64,000 bases of DNA, taken from Rhizobium sp. GTDB taxonomy: Bacteria > Pseudomonadota > Alphaproteobacteria > Rhizobiales > Rhizobiaceae. Below, one piece after another: positions 34,562 through 41,854 of this stretch. The stretch spans positions 1 to 64,000 of the forward strand of contig JAQGJP010000081.1 of the NCBI GenBank assembly GCA_028290545.1. Reading direction: 5' to 3'. Each line of letters opens with the position of its first letter. The first letter of the stretch is position 1. The translations under genes and the position numbers were made by a program. The notes beneath the pieces were generated by a model. The model searched no databases, was not told where the DNA came from, and worked only from the letters and a program-made list of their open reading frames with translations.

Positions 34562-34890
34562 TCAAACGCGTCAGTCTCATCCGCCGCAAAGAGGGTATGA
34601 CCAAGGAAGAATTCTTTGCCTACTGGACCGGCCCGCATGCCGACATCGTCCGGCAGTTGCCGGGTGTGCGCGGCTTGCGCTTCGGCATCGTGCAAAGCTG
34701 GACTCCCGGGGACGTGGCCTGGGACGGCGTCGGCGAGGTCTGGTTCGACAGCATGGAGGACGCGGCAAAGGCCTTCGCCACCGAGCCCTATGCGAGCCAG
34801 CTCGTCGAGGACCGCAAGCAATTCCTGGGCGAGGGACAATCCTGTTACGTCACCGAACATACGGTCGTCACGCCGCCGGAAGGGTATTGA
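34558..34890 (+). CDS. EthD-domain protein
   Basis: A 110-residue dimeric alpha-beta barrel (EthD) protein, recognised by VSLIRRKEGMTKEEFFAYWTGPHADIVRQLPG at the N terminus. EthD-like proteins are small and act in degradation clusters, often as isomerases, decarboxylase-like enzymes or helpers of unknown role. It is translationally coupled to the VOC gene (ATGA) and sits nine bases before an SDR gene. Confidence 0.85.
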   Translation: MIKRVSLIRRKEGMTKEEFFAYWTGPHADIVRQLPGVRGLRFGIVQSWTPGDVAWDGVGEVWFDSMEDAAKAFATEPYASQLVEDRKQFLGEGQSCYVTEHTVVTPPEGY

Positions 34891-34899
34891 GGGGATAAT

Positions 34900-35667
34900 A
34901 TGGCGTTCAATCTCGGGTCTGGACTGGAAGGCAGGAATGTCATCGTCACCGGCGGCACGGGCGGCATCGGACGCGAGGTCTGCCTCGCCTTCGCTGCGGC
35001 GGGCTCGCGCGTTGCCGTGGTCGATCTCGACCAGTCCCGTGCCGACGAGGTTGTTGCCGAGATGGATGGCGGGCCGCATCTCGCCATCGGCCATGATCTC
35101 CGTCCGGTCGCCAATCACGGCGCGATGCTGGCCAAAGTCCTCCAGGCGTTCGGCCAGCTCGATGTGCTCGTGCAGACCGCAGGCGTACTGGTCCGCCGGC
35201 CCAGCGTCTTCGAGGTCACCGAAGCCGACTGGGATTTCCAGCACGATGTCAATCTCAAGGCGACGTTCTTCCTCTGCCAGGCTGCTGCCCGGATCATGAC
35301 GGATCAGGGCGCAGGCGGACGGATCATCAATTTCACCTCGCAGGGCTGGATGAGCGGCGGCTTCGGCGGTTCGGTCGCCTATGCGGCCTCGAAGGGCGGC
35401 ATCGTCTCGATGACGCGCGGCCTCGCCCGCTCGCTTGCCAAGGACAGGATCACCGTCAATGCCGTCTCGCCGGGGGCAGCCGACACGGCGATGATGCGCA
35501 GCGGCATGGACGATGCGGCACTTGCCGCGACCACCGCGCAGATTCCGCTCGGCTATATGGCAGCGCCCTCCGAGCTTGCTGGCTCGGTGCTGTTCCTCGC
35601 ATCGGATCATGCCGGCTATATCACCGGCGCGACCATCAATGTCAGCGGCGGCTGGCTGATGTATTGA
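34900..35667 (+). CDS. Short-chain dehydrogenase/reductase (SDR)
   Basis: A 255-residue classical SDR with TGGTGGIG, Asp at the end of beta-2 (VVDLD) and catalytic YAASK. The N-A-G motif is altered to QTAGVL. It lies in the nine-gene operon and precedes a second SDR whose start is 11 bases past its stop. It probably oxidises a hydroxyl of a pathway intermediate with NAD; two adjacent SDRs suggest two consecutive oxidations or two substrates. Confidence 0.87.
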   Translation: MAFNLGSGLEGRNVIVTGGTGGIGREVCLAFAAAGSRVAVVDLDQSRADEVVAEMDGGPHLAIGHDLRPVANHGAMLAKVLQAFGQLDVLVQTAGVLVRRPSVFEVTEADWDFQHDVNLKATFFLCQAAARIMTDQGAGGRIINFTSQGWMSGGFGGSVAYAASKGGIVSMTRGLARSLAKDRITVNAVSPGAADTAMMRSGMDDAALAATTAQIPLGYMAAPSELAGSVLFLASDHAGYITGATINVSGGWLMY

Positions 35668-35678
35668 GGAGATTGGCC

Positions 35679-36452
35679 ATGACGAACTCCCTCGCAGGAA
35701 AGGTTGCCGCCATTACCGGCGGTGCGCGCGGCATCGGCGATGCGATCGCAGCCCGCTTGCTGTCCGACGGCGCCAGGGTCTTCGCGCTCGACAAGATCGC
35801 ACCCGACGAACCCCGCGACGGCGTAACCTACCTCGAAACCGATGTGACCAGCCCCGACAGCGTCGCCAATGCCTTCGCGACGATCGACGCGCAGGCCGGC
35901 CAGATCGATATCCTCGTCAACAACGCCGGCATCCAGCGGGTCGGGCTGGTCGGCCAGGTGTCGTTTGCGGATTTCTCCGCCGTCGTCGCAACCCATCTGA
36001 ACGGCTTCTTTCTCTGCGCCTCCGAGGTCGTGCCGCGCATGGTCAGGCGCGGCAAGGGCGGCGCGATCGTTTCCATCGCCTCGACCGCGGCCTTTGTCGG
36101 CCTGCCTGGTCGCGGCGCCTATTGCGCGGCCAAAGCCGGCATACTCGGCCTGACGCGGGCACTGTCGCTTGAAGTCGCAACCCAGGGAATCCGCGTCAAT
36201 GCCGTCGCGCCCGGCTTCACCCGCACCAAGTTCATCGAACAGGGCCTGGCCGACGGCTCGCTGCAGGAAGACTGGATGGTGGCGCGCGTACCGATGAAGC
36301 GGCTTGCGGCGACCGAGGAGATCGCCAATGCCGTGCGTTTCCTGGCCGGCGACGAGGCGACCTACATGACCGGGCAGTCGATCGTCGTCGACGGCGGCTG
36401 GATCGTTCAGGGCATTCCGGAAGCACCGACATGGCTGCAGGCGAGTTCATGA
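35679..36452 (+). CDS. Short-chain dehydrogenase/reductase (SDR)
   Basis: I chose ATG 35679 after GAGGAGATT, giving 257 residues. The protein has TGGARGIG, the NNAG motif and the catalytic YCAAK. It resembles SDRs that oxidise 2-keto-3-deoxy sugar acids or L-fuconate-type intermediates, but that is only a family-level likeness. It is followed by the lipoyl protein gene 26 bases on. Confidence 0.86.
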   Translation: MTNSLAGKVAAITGGARGIGDAIAARLLSDGARVFALDKIAPDEPRDGVTYLETDVTSPDSVANAFATIDAQAGQIDILVNNAGIQRVGLVGQVSFADFSAVVATHLNGFFLCASEVVPRMVRRGKGGAIVSIASTAAFVGLPGRGAYCAAKAGILGLTRALSLEVATQGIRVNAVAPGFTRTKFIEQGLADGSLQEDWMVARVPMKRLAATEEIANAVRFLAGDEATYMTGQSIVVDGGWIVQGIPEAPTWLQASS

Positions 36453-36478
36453 CAATCATAGCAGATGGAGTCTCATAG

Positions 36479-36715
36479 ATGCGTTCAACGCTCAAAATGC
36501 CCAAGGTCGGTGATGCCGTCGATGAAGTGGTGATCAGCGAAATACAGGTGCAGATCGGCGACAAGGTAACCGAGGGCCAGGCGCTGTTCGTGGTCGAGAC
36601 CGACAAGACCACGGTCGAGGTGCCAGCGCCTTTTGCCGGAACGGTCGCCGAAATCCTGATCGGTGCCGGCGACGACGTGAAGACCGGCGCACCGACCATC
36701 GTGCTCGAGGTTTGA
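36479..36715 (+). CDS. Stand-alone lipoyl-domain protein
   Basis: The whole 78-residue protein is one biotinyl/lipoyl domain, with the lipoylation site Lys43 in VETDKTTVEVPAP. It ends at LEV without the linker, E1/E3-binding domain or acyltransferase domain of an E2. It lies 47 bases before the E1 beta gene. It may carry the acyl or electron product of the E1 encoded next to it. An acyltransferase encoded elsewhere could complete the complex. Confidence 0.88.
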   Translation: MRSTLKMPKVGDAVDEVVISEIQVQIGDKVTEGQALFVVETDKTTVEVPAPFAGTVAEILIGAGDDVKTGAPTIVLEV

Positions 36716-36762
36716 TATCAAGCCGCATTTCGGCGGCGTGGATTGGGAGGAACGGAGGAGAG

Positions 36763-37770
36763 ATGGCCAAGATCTGGGTAAGACAGGCGGTGCTGAAGGC
36801 GCTGGATGACGCGATGAAGGACGACCCCACCGTGATCGTCATGGGAGAAGACGTTGCTGTGGCCGGTGGGCCGTTCAAGGTCACCGAAGGGCTGCTTGCC
36901 TCGCATGGCGCAAACCGCGTTATCGACACGCCGATATCGGAAATGGCCTTCATGGGCGCGGCCGTCGGTGCGGCTGTCTGCGGCCTGAAGCCGGTGGTCG
37001 AGATGATGTTCATCGAATTCATCGGCGTGGCGCTGGACCAGTTGACCACGCAGGCCGCGACGATGCGTTATCTGTCGCGCGGGCTGCTGACGACGCCGCT
37101 GGTCGTGCGCGCCTCTGCCGGCGCCGGCCAGGGTTTCGGCTGCCAGCATTCGCAAATGCTCGATCATTGGTTTCGTGGCACGCCCGGCCTCAAGCTCGCC
37201 GTCACCAGCAATGCCCGGACGACCTACGGCCTGCTGCGCGCGGCGATCGAGGATCCCGATCCCGTCGTCATCCTCGAGCCGCGCATTCTCTATTCCGAGC
37301 GCGAGGACTATGAGCACGATCCGGACTACCGCATTCCGCTCGGCCAGGCAGAGATTGTCAAATCCGGCACGGATGCGACGCTGATTGCCTGTGGCGCGAT
37401 GGTGCGCGTGGCGCTCGAAGCCGCCGCGAACAGCAACGCGGATATCGAGGTGATCGATCTCCTGACACTCTGGCCATGGGACAGAAAGACGGTCGCGGAA
37501 TCGGTGGCGCGCACCGGCCGCCTGGTGACGCTGGAAGAATCCCCGGCCGGCAGCGGCTGGGGCGGCGACGTCGTCTCGACCATCGCCGTCGAGCATTTCG
37601 GCAAGCTGAAAGCCGCGCCGCACCGCATAACCCTGCCCGACGCGCCCGTGCCTTACAGCGGCGCGCTCGAAGCGCGCTATCTGCCGAGCGCACCTTACGT
37701 CACAGAGCAGGTCGATGCCCTCGTCTCGTCCAACAAGCCGCCCTTGCCCTGGTGGAGGAATGCAGCATGA
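36763..37770 (+). CDS. Thiamine-dependent 2-oxo acid (acetoin-type) dehydrogenase E1, beta subunit
   Basis: The start ATG at 36763 follows GGAGGAGAG and gives 335 residues. It has the transketolase-like pyrimidine domain with MGEDV near residue 27 and TPISEMAFMGAAVG near 60, and the C-terminal transketolase domain. It overlaps the alpha-subunit gene by four bases. It resembles AcoB/PdhB. Together with the alpha subunit it decarboxylates or cleaves a 2-oxo acid or acetoin-like compound and passes the product to a lipoyl group. Confidence 0.88.
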   Translation: MAKIWVRQAVLKALDDAMKDDPTVIVMGEDVAVAGGPFKVTEGLLASHGANRVIDTPISEMAFMGAAVGAAVCGLKPVVEMMFIEFIGVALDQLTTQAATMRYLSRGLLTTPLVVRASAGAGQGFGCQHSQMLDHWFRGTPGLKLAVTSNARTTYGLLRAAIEDPDPVVILEPRILYSEREDYEHDPDYRIPLGQAEIVKSGTDATLIACGAMVRVALEAAANSNADIEVIDLLTLWPWDRKTVAESVARTGRLVTLEESPAGSGWGGDVVSTIAVEHFGKLKAAPHRITLPDAPVPYSGALEARYLPSAPYVTEQVDALVSSNKPPLPWWRNAA

Positions 37771-38798
37771 ATCTCTCGAATTCCAACGCACCACTCGCCC
37801 GCCGCGAGGCGCTCAAAAGCCGGCTTGAACAATTGACCCGGATGATCGAGATCCGCTCTGTCGAGGAGCGCATCCAGAAATTGTTCGGTGAAGGCCATAT
37901 TCGCGGCTCCACCCATCTCGCCAGCGGCCAGGAGGCGGTCTCGGTCGGCGTCGCCCGCTCGATCGATCCCGACGATATCGTCACCTGCACCTATCGCGGC
38001 CACGGTCATGCGCTGGCGCTCGGCGTCACCACTGTGGGTGTGATCGGAGAAATCTGCGGCCGCACGATCGGCTGCGCCGGTGGCTTGGGTGGCTCGATGC
38101 ACCTGGTCGAGCCGGCTGTCGGCCTGCTGCCCACTGCCGCAATTATCGGCGCGGGCCTGCCGATTGCCTGCGGTGCGGCCATGGCGGCGCGGGCCAGGGG
38201 CACGGACCGTATCGCGGTGGCGATCTTCGGCGACGGCTCCGCCAATATCGGCGCCTTTCATGAATCGCTGAATTTCGCCGCAGTGTTGAAATTGCCCGTC
38301 GTCTTCGTCTGTGAGAACAATCTCTATGGCGAATATACCCGCATCGAACTTTCGACCGCCGTCGAGGACATTGCGGTCCGCGCCACGAGCTACAATATCC
38401 CCGGCGTCATCGTCGATGGACAGGATGTGGATGCCGTGGCGGCGGCGATGGAAACCGCCGTTGCCCGCGCCCGCCGCGGCGAAGGTCCGTCGCTCCTCGA
38501 AATGAAGACCTATCGCTATTCCGGCCACTCGCGCTCCGACCCCGCCACTTACCGCCGGCCGGGGGAACTTGACGCGTGGCTGAAGCGCGACCCGGTCGAC
38601 ATTCTGGCTGAAAAGCTGATCGCCGAAAAGCTGCTCGCCCCCGATGGCCTGGAGCCGCTCAAGGCCGAGACGCGCGACACGGTCGAACGCGCTACCGAGG
38701 AAGTGCTGGCGTCGCCGCATCCGGATATGAGCGAGATCCTGTCGCATGTCAGCGCCAGTTCGTCCGGCGGGGATCGGAAGTTCACGTTCTGGGGGTAA
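37767..38798 (+). CDS. Thiamine-dependent 2-oxo acid (acetoin-type) dehydrogenase E1, alpha subunit
   Basis: The start ATG at 37767 follows GGTGGAGGAA and overlaps the beta stop, giving 343 residues. The thiamine diphosphate motif begins with GDGSANIG near residue 155 and ends with the Asn of CENN about 28 residues later; the YRGHGHALALG segment near 80 is the usual active-site region. It is the last gene of the nine-gene operon. A weak hairpin (CGGGGC 38808-38813 with GCCCCG 38822-38827) follows without a T-run. No E2 or E3 gene is present in the window. Confidence 0.88.
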   Translation: MNLSNSNAPLARREALKSRLEQLTRMIEIRSVEERIQKLFGEGHIRGSTHLASGQEAVSVGVARSIDPDDIVTCTYRGHGHALALGVTTVGVIGEICGRTIGCAGGLGGSMHLVEPAVGLLPTAAIIGAGLPIACGAAMAARARGTDRIAVAIFGDGSANIGAFHESLNFAAVLKLPVVFVCENNLYGEYTRIELSTAVEDIAVRATSYNIPGVIVDGQDVDAVAAAMETAVARARRGEGPSLLEMKTYRYSGHSRSDPATYRRPGELDAWLKRDPVDILAEKLIAEKLLAPDGLEPLKAETRDTVERATEEVLASPHPDMSEILSHVSASSSGGDRKFTFWG

Positions 38799-38888
38799 AC
38801 GGACGATCGGGGCGCTTCCCTGCCCCGCAATACCTTCTTATCGTTTCTAGCCTAGACTGGCTTCATCGACCTATTCGAGAGCCAATCC

Positions 38889-40835
38889 ATGCCCCATCCG
38901 AAGCCCGGCGCAACCATCACTCCTCACAGCGTCGATTTCGGCATCCATTCGCGTCATGCGTCGCTTGTCGAGCTTTGCCTTTATGCCGATCATGGCGGTC
39001 ACGAACTCTGCCGGCTGCCGATGCAGCAAGGCCCGGACCATCTCTGGCATGCTTTCGTCGATGGCGCACATGCCGGCACACGATACGGCTACCGTGCGCA
39101 TGGCGAATGGGCGCCGGATCGCGGACTGTGGTTCGATCCGGCGAAACTGCTCGTAGACCCCTATGCGATCGAGATCGACCGCCCTTTCACCTACGATCCG
39201 ATCCTCTCCCAATTCAGTGTCGAGACATCGGCTATCGTGCCCAAGGCCATCGTCACCGATTGTGCGCATATCCTGCCGCGCCCTCCGCATTTCCAGCCTG
39301 GCAGCTTGATCTATGAGGTCAATGTCCGGGCGCTGACCATGCTGCATCCCGACATTCCCGATGCTGAACGCGGCACGGTGCGGGCGCTGACCCATCCGTC
39401 GATTATCGCCCACCTAAAGCGACTCGGCGTCTCTGCCGTCGAATTGATGCCAGTCACCGCCTGGATCGATGAACGCCATCTGCCGCCGCTGAATCTCCGC
39501 AACAGCTGGGGCTATAATCCGATCGCGATGATGGCGCTCGATCCGCGCCTCTGCCCCGGCGGCGTCCGTGAGCTTGCTGAAACTGTCGCGGCGCTGCATG
39601 CGCATGGCATCGGCACGATTCTCGATCTGGTGTTCAATCACACCGGCGAGAGTGACAGGTTCGGTCCGATCCTGTCGATGCGCGGGCTCGACAGCCTGAC
39701 CTATTACCGTCATCCGCAGGGTGATCCCGGCGGCCTGGTCAATGATACCGGCACAGGCAACACGCTTGCCTGCGATCATCCTGTCGTTCGCGATCTCGTG
39801 CTCGACACGCTCCGGCATTTCGTCCGCCATTGCGGCGTCGATGGCTTCCGCTTCGATCTCGCCCCTGTCATGGGTCGCAGCGCCCATGGTTTTTCGTGCA
39901 ATGCCCCTCTGCTCAAGGCAATGCATGACGATCCTGTCCTAAGGGACCGGGTGCTGATCGCAGAACCCTGGGATATCGGCCCCGGCGGCTATCAGCTCGG
40001 CAATTTTCCCTCCTGCTTTCTCGAATGGAACGACAGGGCACGCGACGATATCCGACAGTTCTGGCGCGGCGACGGGCGCAAGATCGGTGATCTCGCCACG
40101 TTGCTGGCTGGCTCGTCCAATATCTTCGGCCGCGATGGCGCGACGCAAACCCGTACGGTCAATTTCGTCGCCGCCCATGACGGCTTCTCGCTACTCGATC
40201 TGGTCTCCTTCAACGCCAAGCACAACGCGCTGAACGGCGAACAGAACCGCGACGGCCACAATGAAAACTATTCCTGGAACAACGGCGTCGAGGGCCGAAC
40301 CGGCGATCCCTACGTTGGCGGGCGCCGCCGCACCGATGTCAAGGCGCTGCTCTCGACCCTGTTCATGAGCCGGGGCACCATCATGCTGATGGCCGGTGAC
40401 GAATTCGGCCGCACGCAGGATGGCAACAACAACGCCTATGCCCAGGACAACGCCTTGACCTGGCTCGACTGGCAGCATGCCGACAAGGAGATCCAGACGC
40501 ATGCCGCAGCGCTCTCGGCCCTTCGCCAGCGCTTCGACGTGTTTTCCGGCACGGAATTCCTTGATTCGGGCGATGTCGAATGGCTGGCGCCGAATGGCGA
40601 GCCGATGCAGGTCGGAGATTGGGAGGCGCCGGAAAACGGTTACCTGATCATGATGCTGAAGACCGTCGATCGGCCTGCAAACGAACTCTGCCGCCTTGCC
40701 GTGGCCTTCAACCGCACGCATGAGGACAAGCTGTTTCATCTGCCCGGTGGCGCAAAGGCCTGGAAATGCTTGATTGGCGAGGGCATGACCGTTGCGGCGC
40801 GATCGGTCGGCATTTTCGTCGGCAGGCTGGACTGA
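38889..40835 (+). CDS. glgX: Glycogen debranching enzyme (GH13 isoamylase type)
   Basis: GlgX removes alpha-1,6 branches from phosphorylase-limited glycogen. The 648-residue protein has an N-terminal CBM48-type domain (HSVDFGIHSRHASLVELCLY), the GH13 barrel with VFNHTGES, nucleophile motif DGFRFDLAPVMGR and FVAAHDGFSLLDLVSFNAKHN. It works with the glg operon encoded at 7388-16524 but is 22 kb away, beyond the catabolic island. A short GAAACGATA match on the minus strand at 38839-38847 lies in its 90-base leader. Confidence 0.94.
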   Translation: MPHPKPGATITPHSVDFGIHSRHASLVELCLYADHGGHELCRLPMQQGPDHLWHAFVDGAHAGTRYGYRAHGEWAPDRGLWFDPAKLLVDPYAIEIDRPFTYDPILSQFSVETSAIVPKAIVTDCAHILPRPPHFQPGSLIYEVNVRALTMLHPDIPDAERGTVRALTHPSIIAHLKRLGVSAVELMPVTAWIDERHLPPLNLRNSWGYNPIAMMALDPRLCPGGVRELAETVAALHAHGIGTILDLVFNHTGESDRFGPILSMRGLDSLTYYRHPQGDPGGLVNDTGTGNTLACDHPVVRDLVLDTLRHFVRHCGVDGFRFDLAPVMGRSAHGFSCNAPLLKAMHDDPVLRDRVLIAEPWDIGPGGYQLGNFPSCFLEWNDRARDDIRQFWRGDGRKIGDLATLLAGSSNIFGRDGATQTRTVNFVAAHDGFSLLDLVSFNAKHNALNGEQNRDGHNENYSWNNGVEGRTGDPYVGGRRRTDVKALLSTLFMSRGTIMLMAGDEFGRTQDGNNNAYAQDNALTWLDWQHADKEIQTHAAALSALRQRFDVFSGTEFLDSGDVEWLAPNGEPMQVGDWEAPENGYLIMMLKTVDRPANELCRLAVAFNRTHEDKLFHLPGGAKAWKCLIGEGMTVAARSVGIFVGRLD

Positions 40836-40859
40836 CACGGTCCGAATCACACACCCGGG

Positions 40860-40955
40860 TCACTTGCCATCTTCTTCCCTACAGAAAAACGGATCTATAG
40901 TGTGGCGCATCCAGGCAATATCGGGAAGAAGGCTGGCCAGATAGACAATTTTCAT
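40860..40955 (-). pseudogene. Truncated RelE/ParE-type toxin remnant
   Basis: Directly coupled to the antitoxin gene (ATGA at 40952-40955) is a 31-codon frame starting MKIVYLASLLPDIAWMRH, the typical N terminus of a RelE/ParE toxin. After His18 the expected Tyr-Tyr-x-x-Val-Phe-Pro-Glu-Gly continues only in another frame as YRSVFL, stop, GRR, which fits a one-base deletion plus a nonsense change. The remaining C-terminal part is missing: glgX ends 24 bases further on. The toxin is therefore inactive. Confidence 0.75.
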
Positions 40956-41242
40956 TTCTGCTCATTGGCAGGAAAAATGTCGGGTTCAGGCATGGGCAGT
41001 TCGTTATCCGCATCCCACGAATCCATCCAACGATCGACGGCTTCTTGAAAAACGAATATGCCCTTGTCCGCCTCCGCCAAGGCAGCTTCGATTTCCGCCT
41101 TTTTGAACTCGCGCGCGTCCAGGAAGGCTGCGATCGCATCCGAGGCTATATCCTTCGGGGATCGATCTTCGCTCTGCGCCGCTTCTTCGAGCCGATGCTT
41201 CAGATCGAGATCACGACGGAGAGAAAAAGATACACTCGCCAT
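40952..41242 (-). CDS. Ribbon-helix-helix antitoxin (ParD/CopG-like), orphan
   Basis: I chose ATG 41242, preceded by GGTGG at 41248-41252, for 96 residues (an upstream ATG at 41254 would add four). The N terminus ASVSFSLRRDLDLKHRLEEAAQSEDRSPKDIASDAIAAFLD is a ribbon-helix-helix DNA-binding fold; the acidic C-terminal half would bind the toxin. The toxin gene that follows is broken. The gene is likely autoregulated through the nested palindrome just upstream. Confidence 0.8.
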   Translation of the reverse strand: MASVSFSLRRDLDLKHRLEEAAQSEDRSPKDIASDAIAAFLDAREFKKAEIEAALAEADKGIFVFQEAVDRWMDSWDADNELPMPEPDIFPANEQK

Positions 41243-41251
41243 AGTATCCAC

Positions 41252-41305
41252 CATGCGCTACTTCAGCGTACTACGCTTATATAGCGCATGATTATTCGTT
41301 ATCAA
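41252..41305 (-). promoter_or_regulatory. Antitoxin promoter with nested palindromic operator
   Basis: On the minus strand TTGATA (41300-41305) and TATATA (41278-41283) are 16 bases apart. Two perfect inverted repeats share one centre at 41271: an outer CATGCGCTA/TAGCGCATG (41252-41260, 41282-41290) and an inner AGCGTA-C-TACGCT (41265-41277). The 39-bp dyad overlaps the -10 box, as expected for repression by a ribbon-helix-helix protein. The -35 box nearly reaches the soxG stop. Confidence 0.75.
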
Positions 41306-41308
41306 AGC

Positions 41309-41854
41309 TCACAGATCCGCGTCTGCTGCCCCTTCGGCCAGCATGCCGAAGCAGTATTCGGCAAACGACCGCCAGCATTCGACGCGATAGCTGTCCTCGC
41401 CGGTCCGGTAGAGGACGATTTCCATCTTGCCGAACACGGTGCGTGTGCAGGCGCCGACCGGGAAGGATGCTTCCGTCAGGTCATGCGGGCAGGCCGAGTT
41501 GATCGTCACAGCCGCACCCGGTCCCGAGACGATGATGCCGATGTTGCGATGGGAAACATCGGTCGCCGAATGCAGCACACCGGAATTCTTCGCCAGATCG
41601 ACGAAGTCCGTGCCATCGGCGCCGATCAGCAACCACTCGTCCGGACCGAGCCACAGGGCATGCCGGTCGCCGGCCGTGACCGAAGTCTTCGGACGCTGGG
41701 GCAGCGTTACACCAAGGGCGGCGGACAAGGCATCTTTGGCGTCAGGCAGCGCCCGGATCGAAGCACGGCTGGCGGCCGGCGCGAGGCTGAGTCGAACGGT
41801 GCCGGAGCCACTATGGACGTTGGAAAGGGGTGATTTGCGCATTGCCTCAGCCAT
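41309..41854 (-). CDS. soxG: Sarcosine oxidase, gamma subunit
   Basis: The start ATG at 41854 overlaps the soxA stop by eight bases and gives 181 residues. The sequence has the SoxG features LGPDEWLLIGADG and the TDVSHRNIGI region. The gamma subunit helps hold the alpha-beta heterotetramer. It is the last gene of soxB-soxD-soxA-soxG. The enzyme converts sarcosine to glycine, formaldehyde (or methylene-tetrahydrofolate) and hydrogen peroxide. Confidence 0.9.
   Translation of the reverse strand: MAEAMRKSPLSNVHSGSGTVRLSLAPAASRASIRALPDAKDALSAALGVTLPQRPKTSVTAGDRHALWLGPDEWLLIGADGTDFVDLAKNSGVLHSATDVSHRNIGIIVSGPGAAVTINSACPHDLTEASFPVGACTRTVFGKMEIVLYRTGEDSYRVECWRSFAEYCFGMLAEGAADADL

Noticed and set aside
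38808-38827. Hairpin after the E1 alpha gene as a rho-independent terminator
   Set aside because: The six-bp stem is followed by CAATACC rather than a T-run, so I mention it only within the E1 alpha entry.
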